Assembly: GCA_037367405.1 (NCBI GenBank)
Contig: JAZKJV010009782.1
Location: 62,001 to 126,000 of the forward strand
DNA from: Ottelia alismoides
Taxonomy: Eukaryota > Streptophyta > Magnoliopsida > Alismatales > Hydrocharitaceae
Length of the DNA: 64,000 bases
Reading direction: 5' to 3'
The notes under the pieces were generated by a model, which was not told the origin of the DNA, searched no databases, and worked only from the letters and a program-made list of their open reading frames with translations. Shown piece by piece: positions 37,838 to 48,690 of the stretch (positions within the stretch are counted from its first letter, which is position 1; every line of letters starts with the position of its first letter). The position numbers and the translations under genes are program-made.

Positions 37838-38996
37838 TGATGAATCCACATTTCATCATCTTTATTCTATCATTTTGGCACCAAAAACCCTAGCAAATGC
37901 CTGTAAATAGCATTAATATCATCATCTTAGCATTCATGCATGTGCATCTAAACTATGTATAAAATACTGTAATTAAAGCCAAAATTATAGAATAAATAAA
38001 GAAAAGAAAAAGAATAAAATATTGTAAATATTTTATGACCCGAAACCCCAAGACCTAGGCATCTTGATGAATAGGTCGACAAGGAATAAAGTAGGGGGAG
38101 ATAAGGTCATAAATACAGTATAAATGCCTATAATTTCTATTCATTCTTTATTCATTTTGGGACCTATTTTTGGTTCCTTTTTTTATTCATTAAATAAAGA
38201 AACTTTGTACATGAAAGTTGTAGATAATATTACAAGGAAAAATACAAAATTGATTTCACAGAAAAATAATATACAGATAAAAAGTTATGGTCTGAATAAG
38301 AATCCAGAATCCTAACTTCCCAGACCCGTATCTCACAAATAAAAAATCCAAATGCAGCAAACTCACCTTTAATTGTATATAGAAGAAAATAAGCTATTTA
38401 ATGGCGGTGGTTTCGCATTTGGCGGAGCTACGGTTTGAAAGTTGAGTTTTGGACCCACATTGTATAAGTGTACAGATTAAAATATTCAATTTATTATTTA
38501 TTCATTATATTTATATTTTTATATTTTTATAATTTTGTAATTAATACGTATAATAATTATGTACATTAAAATCAAAATAAAAACATAAATAAAACTCAAA
38601 TAAAAATACTGGTAGATATCACATACATAGGTATTATACCTATACTTATACCTATACTTTTTATATCTCTAATTTATTAAATATACAAAATAAATCAGAA
38701 AAATAAAATAAAAATATAGTCGTGTATATAAAAGTATGCTATAATTTTATAAAATACTAAATAAAAATAATAAAATTAAAATACACAAAATAAAAATAAA
38801 AGAATACAATATATAGATAATATACCTATATAGGGGTATAAAAGGTAACTTGTAAAAATATACTTCATAAAAATAAATAAAAATCACTATAAAATAATTT
38901 ATAAAAAAATAAACATTTTTTATTTTATAATTAAAAATCAATAAAATCATTATCTATTTTTTATAGATTTTAGAAGTATTTTTTCCTGCGGATTTT

Positions 38997-39024
38997 CCTG
39001 GTTGGTCCACGTGGACCAACCAGG
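38997..39024. promoter_or_regulatory. 28-bp CACGTG palindrome, copy in C
   Basis: A perfect palindrome with half-site CCTGGTTGGTCCAC. The G-box core CACGTG is at its centre. It is followed at about 39035-39052 by GTTGACC and its inverse GGTCAAC, four bases apart. Confidence 0.8.
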
Positions 39025-41152
39025 TGGCTGGAAAGTTGACCCACTGGTCAACTTCCTGGCCTTCTCCTGCAGCTTGTCAGAAATGACTTTTTCTTGGTTT
39101 CCGCCCCTTTTTGGGGGCCGATCCTTACACCATTTCATGATGCGGTCTTCACCAATTTTTCTCCTCAAGATGTCCTCTTACTCGCCCATTGATTTCCTCG
39201 GGGAATGGAGGCATGTGCCGCCTCGTGCGCCTCGATCAAGGAGCCCCGTCGACCATCCTTCAAAAGGTCCCTCTGATTTTCCTTCTCCTTTTGGACCGCC
39301 TTTGGCTAACCTTCAGACCTCCGAGGTACATCTGGTGGACTCCCGGTGACAGGGGGTAGTTCCCCGATCTTGTCGAGGCGCAGCGGAGGGCCGAGGCACG
39401 TCCCAGCCATCTCCGGCGGCTGCGCCGCCGTGAGGTATCTAACCTCGCTACTTCTGGCTTGAGGTACATATTCTACTCATTTTTTTGTTTATTTATCTTC
39501 GCCGTAGTCGTAGGAACGCACATCTACTTTTCATTTCGTCTGAAATCCACCCCAATCCGCAATCGCGTTGCCGGAGCTCTTGAGCTCCGGCCATCTCCAC
39601 CACCGTCCGTCACCACTCCCACGCGCTTAACATGCCGGTCGAGACGCGCTCTCGAGCCTATTCTATACTGCAGGTATCCAGCGCTGAAGTGTAGCCATCT
39701 GGAAGGTACCTTGCAGCTCGCCGGAGGAGGAGGACGCCGCCGCCCGCGCGCCGCCGCTGCCTGCGCGGGCCTGGGCAGAACAAAACGCAGGGGAGGGGGC
39801 GAGCTACAGGTGCCGTCCATTTCTCCCCTCCCCTTTTGATCGCAGCCGTCCGCATCTGGAGGAAAGGCCACCGTCCGATCTTCTTTCATCCAGGCCATCC
39901 ACGCGTGCCACGTGGATTAGTGGGGGCTTTTGCATCCGCACCCCCACGTTTTTGTGTAATTCTCAGAAAGCCTATAAACTTTCATTTGCATTTTAATCAC
40001 TTTGTAGAATTTACTAAAGGGGCCCCTGCATCTTTGGATTATTACGTTCTTGCCCCTACCAGGTCACGCGCGCAATGCGTGTGACCTGGGCGTTTTTTTG
40101 GATAGTGCCCCTGCGGCCTTTTGTTTTAACATTTAATCTAGTTACTTTTTGTTTAAATATAACCCTTGTGTGTAAATTGCGTTGATGCCTCAGGAATGTT
40201 TAGTCTTTGCATAAAAGCCCCTGCCAGCCTTGACATTCTTGCTTGCTTGATATAATTAATTAAGGCATCATTTTAGATCCAAAACTTCTCAAAATTTAGG
40301 GTTAAGCTCATGTGCACTTATTCTTCCACGATACATGTTTAGTTTTTGATTTTATTTTATTTTTATATTTATTAAAAATCAAAAACATGCTTTTTGTGCA
40401 CTGTCTAGCTTAGAAAATGCCAAAAAAATATTAAAACACTTCGAAAAATTCCAAAAAAATTACCTAGTGTCTATTTTAACCTATTTTAGTGTCAGTCCAA
40501 AAATCACTAAAAATCTCAAAAGAAAAACACTAAAAATTTAAAAACATTCAAAAACTTCAAAAAAATATATAAAATCAAAGAAAACTCCAAAAAATACAAA
40601 CTCAGTTCCTGTTTGTTCTCTATTTTATTTTCTTTATTTGAAAATTAGTGTGAAAAATTTTGGTTGTTGTTTGCTAATTTTAATTTCCATTTTCCTCACA
40701 GCCAGCACATTTTCCACTGTTTTGCTTTATTTCACTTTTTAAAAATACCAAAACACTTTGAAAAATTCCCAAAAATCACAAAAACAGTAAAAAATCCTAA
40801 AAATACCAAAAATATTTTATTTCTGAATTTTTGGTTATTTTTGCACATTTTTATAAATATTTTATCTTGCCCTTATATTACATTGTCTTTATTTTCCAAT
40901 ATTGAAAAAAGTAAAAAAATATATATAAAATATAAAATCAAAAAATCAGAAAATTAAAAATCAAAATACAAAATTAAAAGTTAAATTAAAATTAAAAAAA
41001 ATAAAAATTAAAAACCCACAAAAATTTCATTGTTTGCTTGCTTAGTGTAGACACTTGACACACACATTCACTTGAGCATCTTTATTTGAATTACCCTGTT
41101 GGCTCCATGTGTTCGAAATCTCTGCATACTTGCCCTTTACACCATTTGTGCA

Positions 41153-41175
41153 GAGTTAAAAATAAATTTTAACTC
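41153..41175 (+). terminator. Poly(A)-signal hairpin, copy in C
   Basis: GAGTTAAAA pairs with TTTTAACTC, and AATAAA spans the stem-loop boundary. It lies about 145 bp before the LTR end, where R/U5 and the polyadenylation signal are expected. Confidence 0.6.
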
Positions 41176-41320
41176 CACATTTATTTCTAATTTATTGATC
41201 TTTAGTGTGGGTTAATTGTTGATTTTAGTCTGAGATTTATCGTGAGTCGTCACAGCGACCGGTGTCTCCGCCTTGTGTGAGACACCACTTTTAGACTCCG
41301 TGAATTTTGGCTAAATCAAA

Positions 41321-41338
41321 TGGTGCCGTTGTCGGGGA
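41321..41338 (+). promoter_or_regulatory. Primer-binding site of element C (Asp-tRNA type)
   Basis: TGGTGCCGTTGTCGGGGA follows the LTR end after two bases. It matches the TGGCGCCGTTGCCGGGGA form known from Athila/Tat elements, which are primed by the 3' end of tRNA-Asp, at all but two positions. It fixes the plus orientation of C and the LTR boundary. Confidence 0.88.
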
Positions 41339-42708
41339 CCAACATCGCGTAGTTCGAGTTTTTGTTTTGTGTTGTGATCATTTGTCTACCTTTGCGGCTT
41401 TTATTTCTGCTTGTTTTATTTTGCATTATTTTTTGATATTATCTTTTGAATTGTCTAACCAATCTCCTTGTTTGGATTCCGTACGAGGTACGCGGATCGA
41501 GGGAGGAGCCCCTCTTGGAGCACCTTGGCACCCACGTGAAGCGGCTTTAGCTTTGCACGAAGAAGGACTTGGAGGATTTTGCAAGACAACTTCTTAGCAT
41601 TTATTTTCTTGCATTGTATTTATTTTGTAATTCGTAGTGAGAGAGAGACCATTTATTGTAATAATACAGGTACCCCCGGACATTTGGATTCGTGCGAGCC
41701 TAATTTCCAAGTGATTGTTCACTTGGGGGCTCGCCGTGCTTTTCGCTGCTTTTTCGTGTTTTCTCGCATTCTTTTTATTTTGTTTTGTTTTTCGATTTTA
41801 TTTATTTTGTGTGATTGAGCCCCTAGTTCTAGGATTGCTTGCGATAGACTAAGGCCAAACACCTAATACTTTGCATGCACCTATAGTTTCGTTTGGACTT
41901 AGTCAAAATCTTAAACAGTTGATCATTAGCTTTCGATCCACGCGCCGCGAGCTCATTCCCACACAAGCGCTTTCTCCTAACTCAAATGTGTTGAGCAGAG
42001 GAGGGGTGAGCCTAGACCGGACATTAGGGTTGAGGGTTGGTGGTCAGCTTGTGGTTCTTCACGATAATAGCAATTTCTGAAACTTAGGGCGATTTCATCG
42101 GCTTTGCATTTGCATATAGGTAGGTTTCAATTCTGTCGAGCATCCTTGCATGTAGAGTGCTGGAGGCAAGGTGAGCATTTACGCTTTAGCATCCATCATC
42201 GTTTTGATCGCTTGCATTGCTTTTCCGCCTCTCTACCTCTGATTTTGCCAACCTAGGATCTTAAAGGAATTGACTCCTCGTTAGACGCGTGCATTTTCAT
42301 TAAAAATCCAAAAAAAGTGATAATCCACAAAATTGGGACTGCTAATTTTACTTGACCCTAAAACCGATCAAAAAGAAAAATCTTGTCTTGGGGCGAGTAA
42401 TCCCCTCATTGTCTTCGCTTTTACTTGCTCGCGCACACACTAAGGATAGTGCCCAAATCCCATCAAGCCCCCTAAGTGTTTGTGCCATCTTTGACTTCTC
42501 ACCTAACTCTAAAACAGACAAGATTAAAAGACCGCATTTTACGGTCTCTACCGAGTTGAGTAGGTGAATTGAGGGTTTGTCGTGTTTCATTTTTGTTTGT
42601 GATTGTTTCGTGTGTGTCCTAGATCATCTCTGCGCATTTGTGCCTTCTTCTTCACTCTCTTGACTTGACCGTCGTGCTCCCCCGAATCATCTTCCTTTTG
42701 TTTTCGAG
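41339..42708 (+). other. 5' leader of element C
   Basis: 1370 bp between the PBS and the first long ORF. Many short upstream frames (for example 42352-42567) have no motif. The length is typical of Athila-type leaders, where packaging signals are expected; none can be identified by eye. Confidence 0.6.
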
Positions 42709-44003
42709 ATGGACCCCTGGAGCGCTTTTTATCCGGACTTTGCGGATTCCTCGTACCCTCCAGCCAGTCCACCTCCCTTTTATCAGGAGGATCCTCCTCC
42801 TACTTTTTCTGATTTTTGTACATATCCGCCTCAGCCACAGTATCAGACCTCGGACTTCTACCCACCTCCACCCCCACATGTATATTATCCACCTCCACGT
42901 CCACATCCACCCGAGTCTGACCTGATGGAGTCACCTCCCTCGATCTCTATGAGTGATATCTTGAATCGGATGATAAAGCGCATTGATTTGGTGAATGATA
43001 ATCTTGCTATCTTGAGGAATAATCAGATTAATGCTCCTTCCGTCAGGTATTCGGATTTACTTGTAGGTGATCATGGGAGCTTGCAATCGCCAAAAATACA
43101 AAAAAATGAGAAAAATGTAAAAATACAAAAAGAGTTCGGGAGATACCTGGTTGATCAATATTTTGAGGAGAGAGTCCACTTGCCAGAACCCTGGACCACA
43201 CATGAATTCACACCTAATCCCACCTTTGACCCCGAGGATGCCGATGTACAGACTGCTCTTGGCATGCCTCGTGTATACGCTGATTCTGACTTCCTCCCTT
43301 GTATGGAGGAAGTCCAAAAATTCAAAAAAATGTTGACTGAACCCGAAGTGGTGGCTACTATTCATGAGATTATCCGTGCCCCACTTCAGCAGGCCATGAC
43401 CCAATTATCTGCCCCTCTTCCCAAGAAGAGAAAGCGGAGGAGCAGATCTGAGCGTCACATTCTGACCGTGGCCACTGCCCTCGCCATCACACACCGTCTC
43501 ATTCCCAAGAAGAAGAACACAGCTACACCTTTCATCACTTGCACCATCTCTGACTATACATGTGATCGCACTCTCCTAGACGGCGGTGCCTCTATTAGCA
43601 TATTACCCTTCTCGCTGGTACAGTCTCTTCACTTAGGGCCTCTTAAGAAGACCAGGATGATCGTTCAGTTTGCTGATGGATCTATCAAGAGGCCGAAGGG
43701 TATCCTTGAAAACGCCGTCATTTTTATTCAGGGCACGAGCCACCATGTTGATTTTGTCGTGTTGCCCATGGAGAGCTCCACAGGGGAGCCATCTCCAATC
43801 ATCCTGGGATGACCATTCCTCGCCTCTGCGAGGGTCGTTATTGATTATGGATCAGGAGAGATTCGCTTCCGTCCTGTTGACGAGAGCGAAGTGTTGATCA
43901 CCACACCCACAGTTGACCAGAGACCTGCACCTGATGCACCTTCACCGATTATAGCTGACTCTGAGGCCTGTGACCTACCTGATGCTACTAGAGATACTTC
44001 TTA
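42709..44003 (+). pseudogene. C ORF1: gag-tail/protease protein with one stop
   Basis: ATG at 42709. Residues 1-75 are Pro/Tyr-rich (repeated YPPP). Residues about 80-110 contain a helical SMSDILNRMIKRIDLVNDN segment, and about 230-245 a basic PKKRKRRSRSER run. A retropepsin-like domain follows (about 270-400) with LLDGGASISILP at 289-300, QFADGSIKRPKG and PIILG. The active-site triplet is D-G-G (291-293) instead of D-S/T-G as in A. A TGA at 43810-43812 replaces the Arg of the expected GRPFLA motif. The frame then continues open as PFLASARVVIDYGSGEIRF to a TAG at 44003. There is no capsid domain or CCHC knuckle. Most likely this comes from a non-autonomous Athila relative. Confidence 0.75.
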
Positions 44004-44057
44004 GCGATCCCTGATGAGCCCCTACGGATCCCCAGAAAGGGGAGGAAGTCGGAAAGC

Positions 44058-44798
44058 ATGGACCTCACTAATCCTCCTCCTGGTGTGTGGCGATGTGTTG
44101 ATGAAATCCAGAGTATCTACGTGATTGAACCATTTGAGCAGGGGGCAGATACCAAAATAATTGAGGATGTTTATGAAGTTGCCCATTACTTTGAGAGACC
44201 TCATAAGGAAACAAATGACCCATGTAAGACTAGACAGGACGGACCTGCTTTGACTACTTCCACTGATGAGTCCGCTCCTGTCCATGTAGATTCTGATGGG
44301 CCAAAGGCCGAAGTTGATTTGATCGCTTTTCTTCAGAAATTTAGGCCTTTTGATGAGAAAGATGATCCGGTTGAGACTCTTGAGGACGATCTGAGTTCGT
44401 ATACTTCCACTGATGATTTCGTTCCTTTTGATTTTGACCTGGACGAGGACTCGCAGGACGACTCCGATTACACTTCTTCCGAGGACGATGAGTTTGTCCC
44501 ATTTCACTTTGACATCTGCGAGACTTCCAAGGCCGGACCTAGTCGTACTTCTTCCACTCACCCGTCTGTGCCTTCACATCATAGGACCACCAAGGGAGAA
44601 CCTAGCCATACTGCTTCCATTGATCAGTTCGTCCCTTTCCGTTTTGATTCCACTGAGGGCCTTCACCGTGTCGACCCTGATCGACCTCCGTCCAATGTAG
44701 ACCCCGATGTCGACATACACCATATCCGATCTATACCTCAGCGGTCCCGCAAGAAGGTTTGCTTTCCACCTTCTGATGATCACCCTTTTATGTTGTAG
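44058..44798 (+). CDS. C ORF2: acidic protein with FVPF-FD repeats
   Basis: ATG at 44058, 246 codons, TAG at 44796-44798, intact. It starts 54 bp after ORF1's end. Residues 1-60 (MDLTNPPPGVWRC, then IYVIEPFEQGAD) are followed by a strongly Asp/Glu/Ser-rich region. In it a motif of the type S-T-D-D-F-V-P-F-x-F-D recurs: FVPFDFDLDED, FVPFHFDICET and FVPFRFDSTEG, with weaker copies SAPVHVDSD and SVPSHH. The C terminus is basic (RSRKKVCFPP). I recognise no family. In autonomous Athila elements an acidic linker lies between protease and RT (A has one), so this may be that linker made into a separate ORF. Function unknown. A is inserted 45 bp downstream. Confidence 0.65.
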   Translation: MDLTNPPPGVWRCVDEIQSIYVIEPFEQGADTKIIEDVYEVAHYFERPHKETNDPCKTRQDGPALTTSTDESAPVHVDSDGPKAEVDLIAFLQKFRPFDEKDDPVETLEDDLSSYTSTDDFVPFDFDLDEDSQDDSDYTSSEDDEFVPFHFDICETSKAGPSRTSSTHPSVPSHHRTTKGEPSHTASIDQFVPFRFDSTEGLHRVDPDRPPSNVDPDVDIHHIRSIPQRSRKKVCFPPSDDHPFML

Positions 44799-44973
44799 AT
44801 TCTCTCTTGTGACTCTTTCTATCTCCCGTTTTTGCTCGTCTAATGATAACCCCGGAATTCGATGCGGTTATGTCGACTCACAAGGCGAGTCAACAGTCGG
44901 TGTTTGACCACACGAATCCCGAAATTAATCAACAATTAACCCACACTAAGATCAACAAATTAGAAACAATGTG

Positions 44974-44996
44974 GAGTTAAAATTTATTTTTAACTC
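44974..44996 (-). terminator. Poly(A)-signal hairpin, copy in A
   Basis: On the minus strand, GAGTTAAAAATAAA is followed by TTTTAACTC, the same stem and signal as in C. It is about 130 bp from the LTR end. Confidence 0.6.
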
Positions 44997-47492
44997 TGCA
45001 CAAAAGATATAAAGGGCAAGTATGCAGAGAGTTCGAACACAGGGAGCAAACAGGGTAATCCAAGCAAATGAATGCACAAGTGTGTGAGTGTGTGATGTGT
45101 CTACACTAAGCAAGCAAGCAAGTGAATTTTTGTGGGTTTTTAATTTTTTAATTTTTTTATTTGATTTTTATTTAATTTTTAATTTTGTATTTTTATTTTT
45201 GATTTTCTGATTTTTATATTTTATGTTTTATATATTTTTTTTTTCTTTTTTCAAATATTGGAAAACAAGGGGATATAATACAAGGCAAGCTAAGATATTT
45301 ATAAAAATGCACAAAAATGCTCAAAAATTCAGAAAATAAATGTTTTTGGTATTTTTAAGGTTTTTTTACTGTTTTTGTGATTTTTGGGGGTTTTTCAAGA
45401 TGTTTTTGATATTTTTAATTACTGAAATGGGAGAAAACAGTGGAAATGAGGCTTGCTGGGAATAAAATGTAATTTAAAAATACCAACTAGTAGCAAAAAT
45501 ATTTCACACTATTTTTCTAATAAAGGGAATAAAATAAGGAATAAACAGAAGTTGAGTTTGCTATTTTTGGGTTTTTCTACTATTTTTTATATTTTTTTGA
45601 AGTTTTTGAGTGTTTTTCAATTTTTAGTGTTTTTCTTTTGATATTTTTTAGTGGTTTTTGGACTGACACTAAAATAGGATAAGATAGACACTAGGTGATT
45701 TTTTTGGAATTTTTAGAGGTGATTTGATATTTTTTTGGTATTTTCTAAGGTAGACAGTACACAAAAAAGGAGTTTTTGATTTTTAATAAATATTTAAAAG
45801 TAATAAAATTAAAAACTAACAATAGGGCGTTAAAGTATATGTATCCAGTAGCTTAACCCTATTTTTGTGGAATTTTTGGAGTTAAAATGATATTTTAATT
45901 AATTAGAACAAGACTCCAATCATCAAACAGTGCTGGCAAGGGCATACATGCAAATAGTAAAACATCCAGGGGCACGTACGCAATTTTTCCACAAAATATT
46001 ACTCTGAAACTTGCATTTTAAGGATTAAACACAAATATCCAAACCCGCAAGGGTATATGTGCAATTTACCCACAGGACGCGTGACTTGCACGCGCCTGGG
46101 AGGGGTATTTTTGCAATATTACAAAGCTCAGGGGGTTCGATGCAATTTCTCCAAAATATTACAACTTGACATAAATGTTCATGGACTTAAACGAAATACA
46201 CAAACAACCGGGGGTATCCTTGCAAAATGCCCACCCCCTCACGTGTACAGGTCACGTGAGGTGACGTGGCGAAGGACCCACATGCAAATATCGAAAGTAC
46301 GGGGGTGTTTGTGCAAATATTACAACACTTTTACACTACAGCCAAAAGTTTAAATATTAAAAAGTAAATACAAAAAGTGCGAGGGTTGGGGTGCAAAATA
46401 CCCTCGACGCGCGATCGAACGGCGGAGAAGAAGCCACTTGACGCGTGGCACGATCTGGACGGCCGATGACGCTTCGCCGTGGACGTCTGAGATTAGATCT
46501 CGGGCGAGATCGACGGTGGCTGAGTGCTGATGATCGGACGGCCCACGTTCTATCTGGAAGGTCTCCTCGATCGGACGGCGGTGGAGGCAGCTGGAAGAAC
46601 GAGGCGGAGCTCCGACTGGGCGAAGTTCGTCGCGCTCCTCCGGCTAGCTCTGATGGTTGCTGAGCTCCAAAATGGACGAGGAGCCTCCTGCAGGTCTTCT
46701 CTAACGATCAGAGGCGTCAAAAAGCCTCGGCGTCGGCCGAGGTGCTCAGGCGAAGGTGGCGGAGCTGGGAGGTCCAGCCACGCTCCGGCGAGCGTCAAAA
46801 CTCGCCTCCAGGTACGTTGACTGTGCTTTGACCTGCAAAACAAGGTGAGAGGGTCCAGGGCAAGTTGCCTGGACCCCGCGGTGGCGAAGAAGTGGCGCGG
46901 AATGAAGGGGTGGAGTTCGGCCGGAGTTGCGCTCCGGCGAGGATGGTGGATCGGGCGCGATAGGCGATGGAACTTCGATTTTTTTGGGGGTTTTTAAAGC
47001 TTATGCTAACAGGAACTAAATGCGATAAAGAGGTAGCGGGGGGACTGCCCTCGATGGCCGGAGCCAGAGGATGAAGGGTACCTCGACCGCCGGAGTTGCG
47101 GGAGGTGGTGGAGACGCCTCCGACTTCGCGCGCCTTGGCTGAAGGGCTGGCGGTGGAGCTGTCACCTCCACGGAGCTCAGGAGCACGGGAATGGCGCTGA
47201 AGGGTGGACCGAAGGTGTTCAACCGGAGGGAGGAAGAGGTGGGTCTGGTTAAGTAGATGGTGGAGTGCGTGACTTCGAGGGAAGATCACGAGCGAATCGA
47301 GCAGATCTGGGGAGATCTGAGGAGATGGCGATGGAGGTGATGGATCGAGGAGGAGATTTCGTGAAGGAGGCGGCCGCAGAGGATGAGCGGCGTGGCCTCG
47401 AAAAAGGCGCGAAGACAGGGGGAAAACGACGCGCGCCACGGGCTGAGAAGAAGAGGACAGACTGTTGACCCGCCGGTCAACAGTCGCAAGCT

Positions 47493-47520
47493 CCTGGTTG
47501 GTCCACGTGGACCAACCAGG
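47493..47520. promoter_or_regulatory. 28-bp CACGTG palindrome, copy in A
   Basis: A perfect palindrome identical to the copy in C. The neighbouring pair GACTGTTGACC and GGTCAACAGTC (47460-47485) is itself an inverted repeat. Confidence 0.8.
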
Positions 47521-48675
47521 AGAAAGAGAATAAAAAATGTTTTATTAATTCATTTAAAAATAGAAATAAGTCGAATTAAATTAAAGTTATAAAATGAAAA
47601 TTATTTGTTATTTTATGTAGTATTTTATTATGATTTTTATTTATTTTTATGATACATATTTCTACAAGTTCACTTTTTAGCCTTATATAGGTATATTACC
47701 TATGTATTTTAATACTTTTATTTTTATTTTGTATTTTTACTTTATTTGTTTTATGTTTATTATTTTCTAAAATTACAAGATGCTTTTATATACATAAAAA
47801 TATTTTTATTTTATTTTTCTGATATGTTTTGTGTATTTAATAAAATATAAAAGTGTTTTATACAGGTATAAGTATATGTAATGTATCTATGTACTCTATT
47901 ATACCAGTATTTTTTTTATTTTGTATTTTATTTAGGTTTTTATTTTTATTTTAATGCACATAATTATTATAAGTATTATTTACAACATTATAAAAATGAA
48001 TAAATAATGAATAAATAATAAATTGAATATTTTAATATGTACAAGTATACAATGAGGGTCCAAAACTCAACTTTCAAACCGTAGCTCCGCCAAATGCGAA
48101 ACCACCACCATTAAATAGATTATTTTATTCTATATACAATTAAAGGTGAGTAGGCTGCATTTGGAATTTTTATTTGTGAGATACGGGTCTGGGAAGTTGG
48201 GATTTTGGATTCTTATTCAGACCATAACTTTTTATCTGTACATTATTTTTCTGTGAAGTCAATTTTGTATTTTTCTTTATAAAATTATCTACAACTTTCA
48301 TGTACAAAGTTTCTTTATTTGATGTACAAAAAGTGGAACCAAAAATAGGTCCCAAAATGAATAAAGAATGAATAGATTGTATAGGTATTTACACTGTATT
48401 TCTGACCCTATCTCCCCTTACTTTATTCCTTGTCGACCTATTCATCGAGATGCCTAGGTCTCGGGGGTTTTGGGTCATAAAATATTTACAATATTTTATT
48501 CTTTTTCTTTTCTTTATTTATTCTATAATTTTGGCTTTAATTACAGTGATTTAGACACAATCTGAATGCACATGCATGGATGCTAAGATGATGGTTTTAA
48601 TGCTATTTACAGGCATTTGCTAGGGTTTTTGGTGCCAAAATGATAGAATAAAGATGATGAAATGTGGATTCATCA

Positions 48676-48690
48676 TCCCCCTATACTTTA
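48676..48690 (-). promoter_or_regulatory. Polypurine tract of element A
   Basis: On the minus strand this reads TAAAGTATAGGGGGA immediately before the LTR start TGATGAATCC. Polypurine tracts abutting the 3' LTR prime plus-strand DNA synthesis. Two short hairpins sit just upstream in the sense direction: TTTGCTAG/CTAGCAAA (48693-48711) and CACTTAT/ATAAGTG (48713-48729). Confidence 0.85.

Larger units (their letters stand above)
37838..41318 (+). mobile_element. 5' LTR of element C
   Basis: Seen: it begins TGATGAATCCACATTTC and ends GGCTAAATCA two bases before a PBS, which makes it a 5' LTR. It is 3481 bp long. The left flank is GTAAT (37833-37837), and the right copy should lie beyond the window. 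Modules: the conserved block at about 38150-38460, the palindrome at 38997-39024, a TTGACC inverted pair at about 39035-39052, a GC-rich domain to about 39920, one long hairpin (40059-40089, CCAGGTCACGCG arm), A-rich sequence, and the AATAAA hairpin at 41153-41175. It is inserted in D's RT frame and disrupts it. Confidence 0.92.
44844..48675 (-). mobile_element. 3' LTR of element A
   Basis: Seen: TGATAACCCCGG at the left and GTGGATTCATCA at the right are LTR termini on the minus strand, 3832 bp apart. The right end is followed by a PPT, marking it as a 3' LTR. The left flank TCTAA (44839-44843) should recur beyond A's 5' LTR off-window. Modules: the conserved block at about 48059-48360, the palindrome at 47493-47520, a GC-rich domain (46.4-47.5 kb), hairpins at 46078-46094 and 46237-46261, and the AATAAA hairpin at 44974-44996. 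It is inserted in C just after ORF2. Confidence 0.92.

Noticed and set aside
48170..48355. Conserved small sense ORF in LTRs with the peptide NKETLYMKVVDN
   Set aside because: The DNA is conserved, but the reading frame stops right after VVDN in F1, F2 and B and has different starts in H and C. Conservation is therefore at the nucleotide level, not coding.
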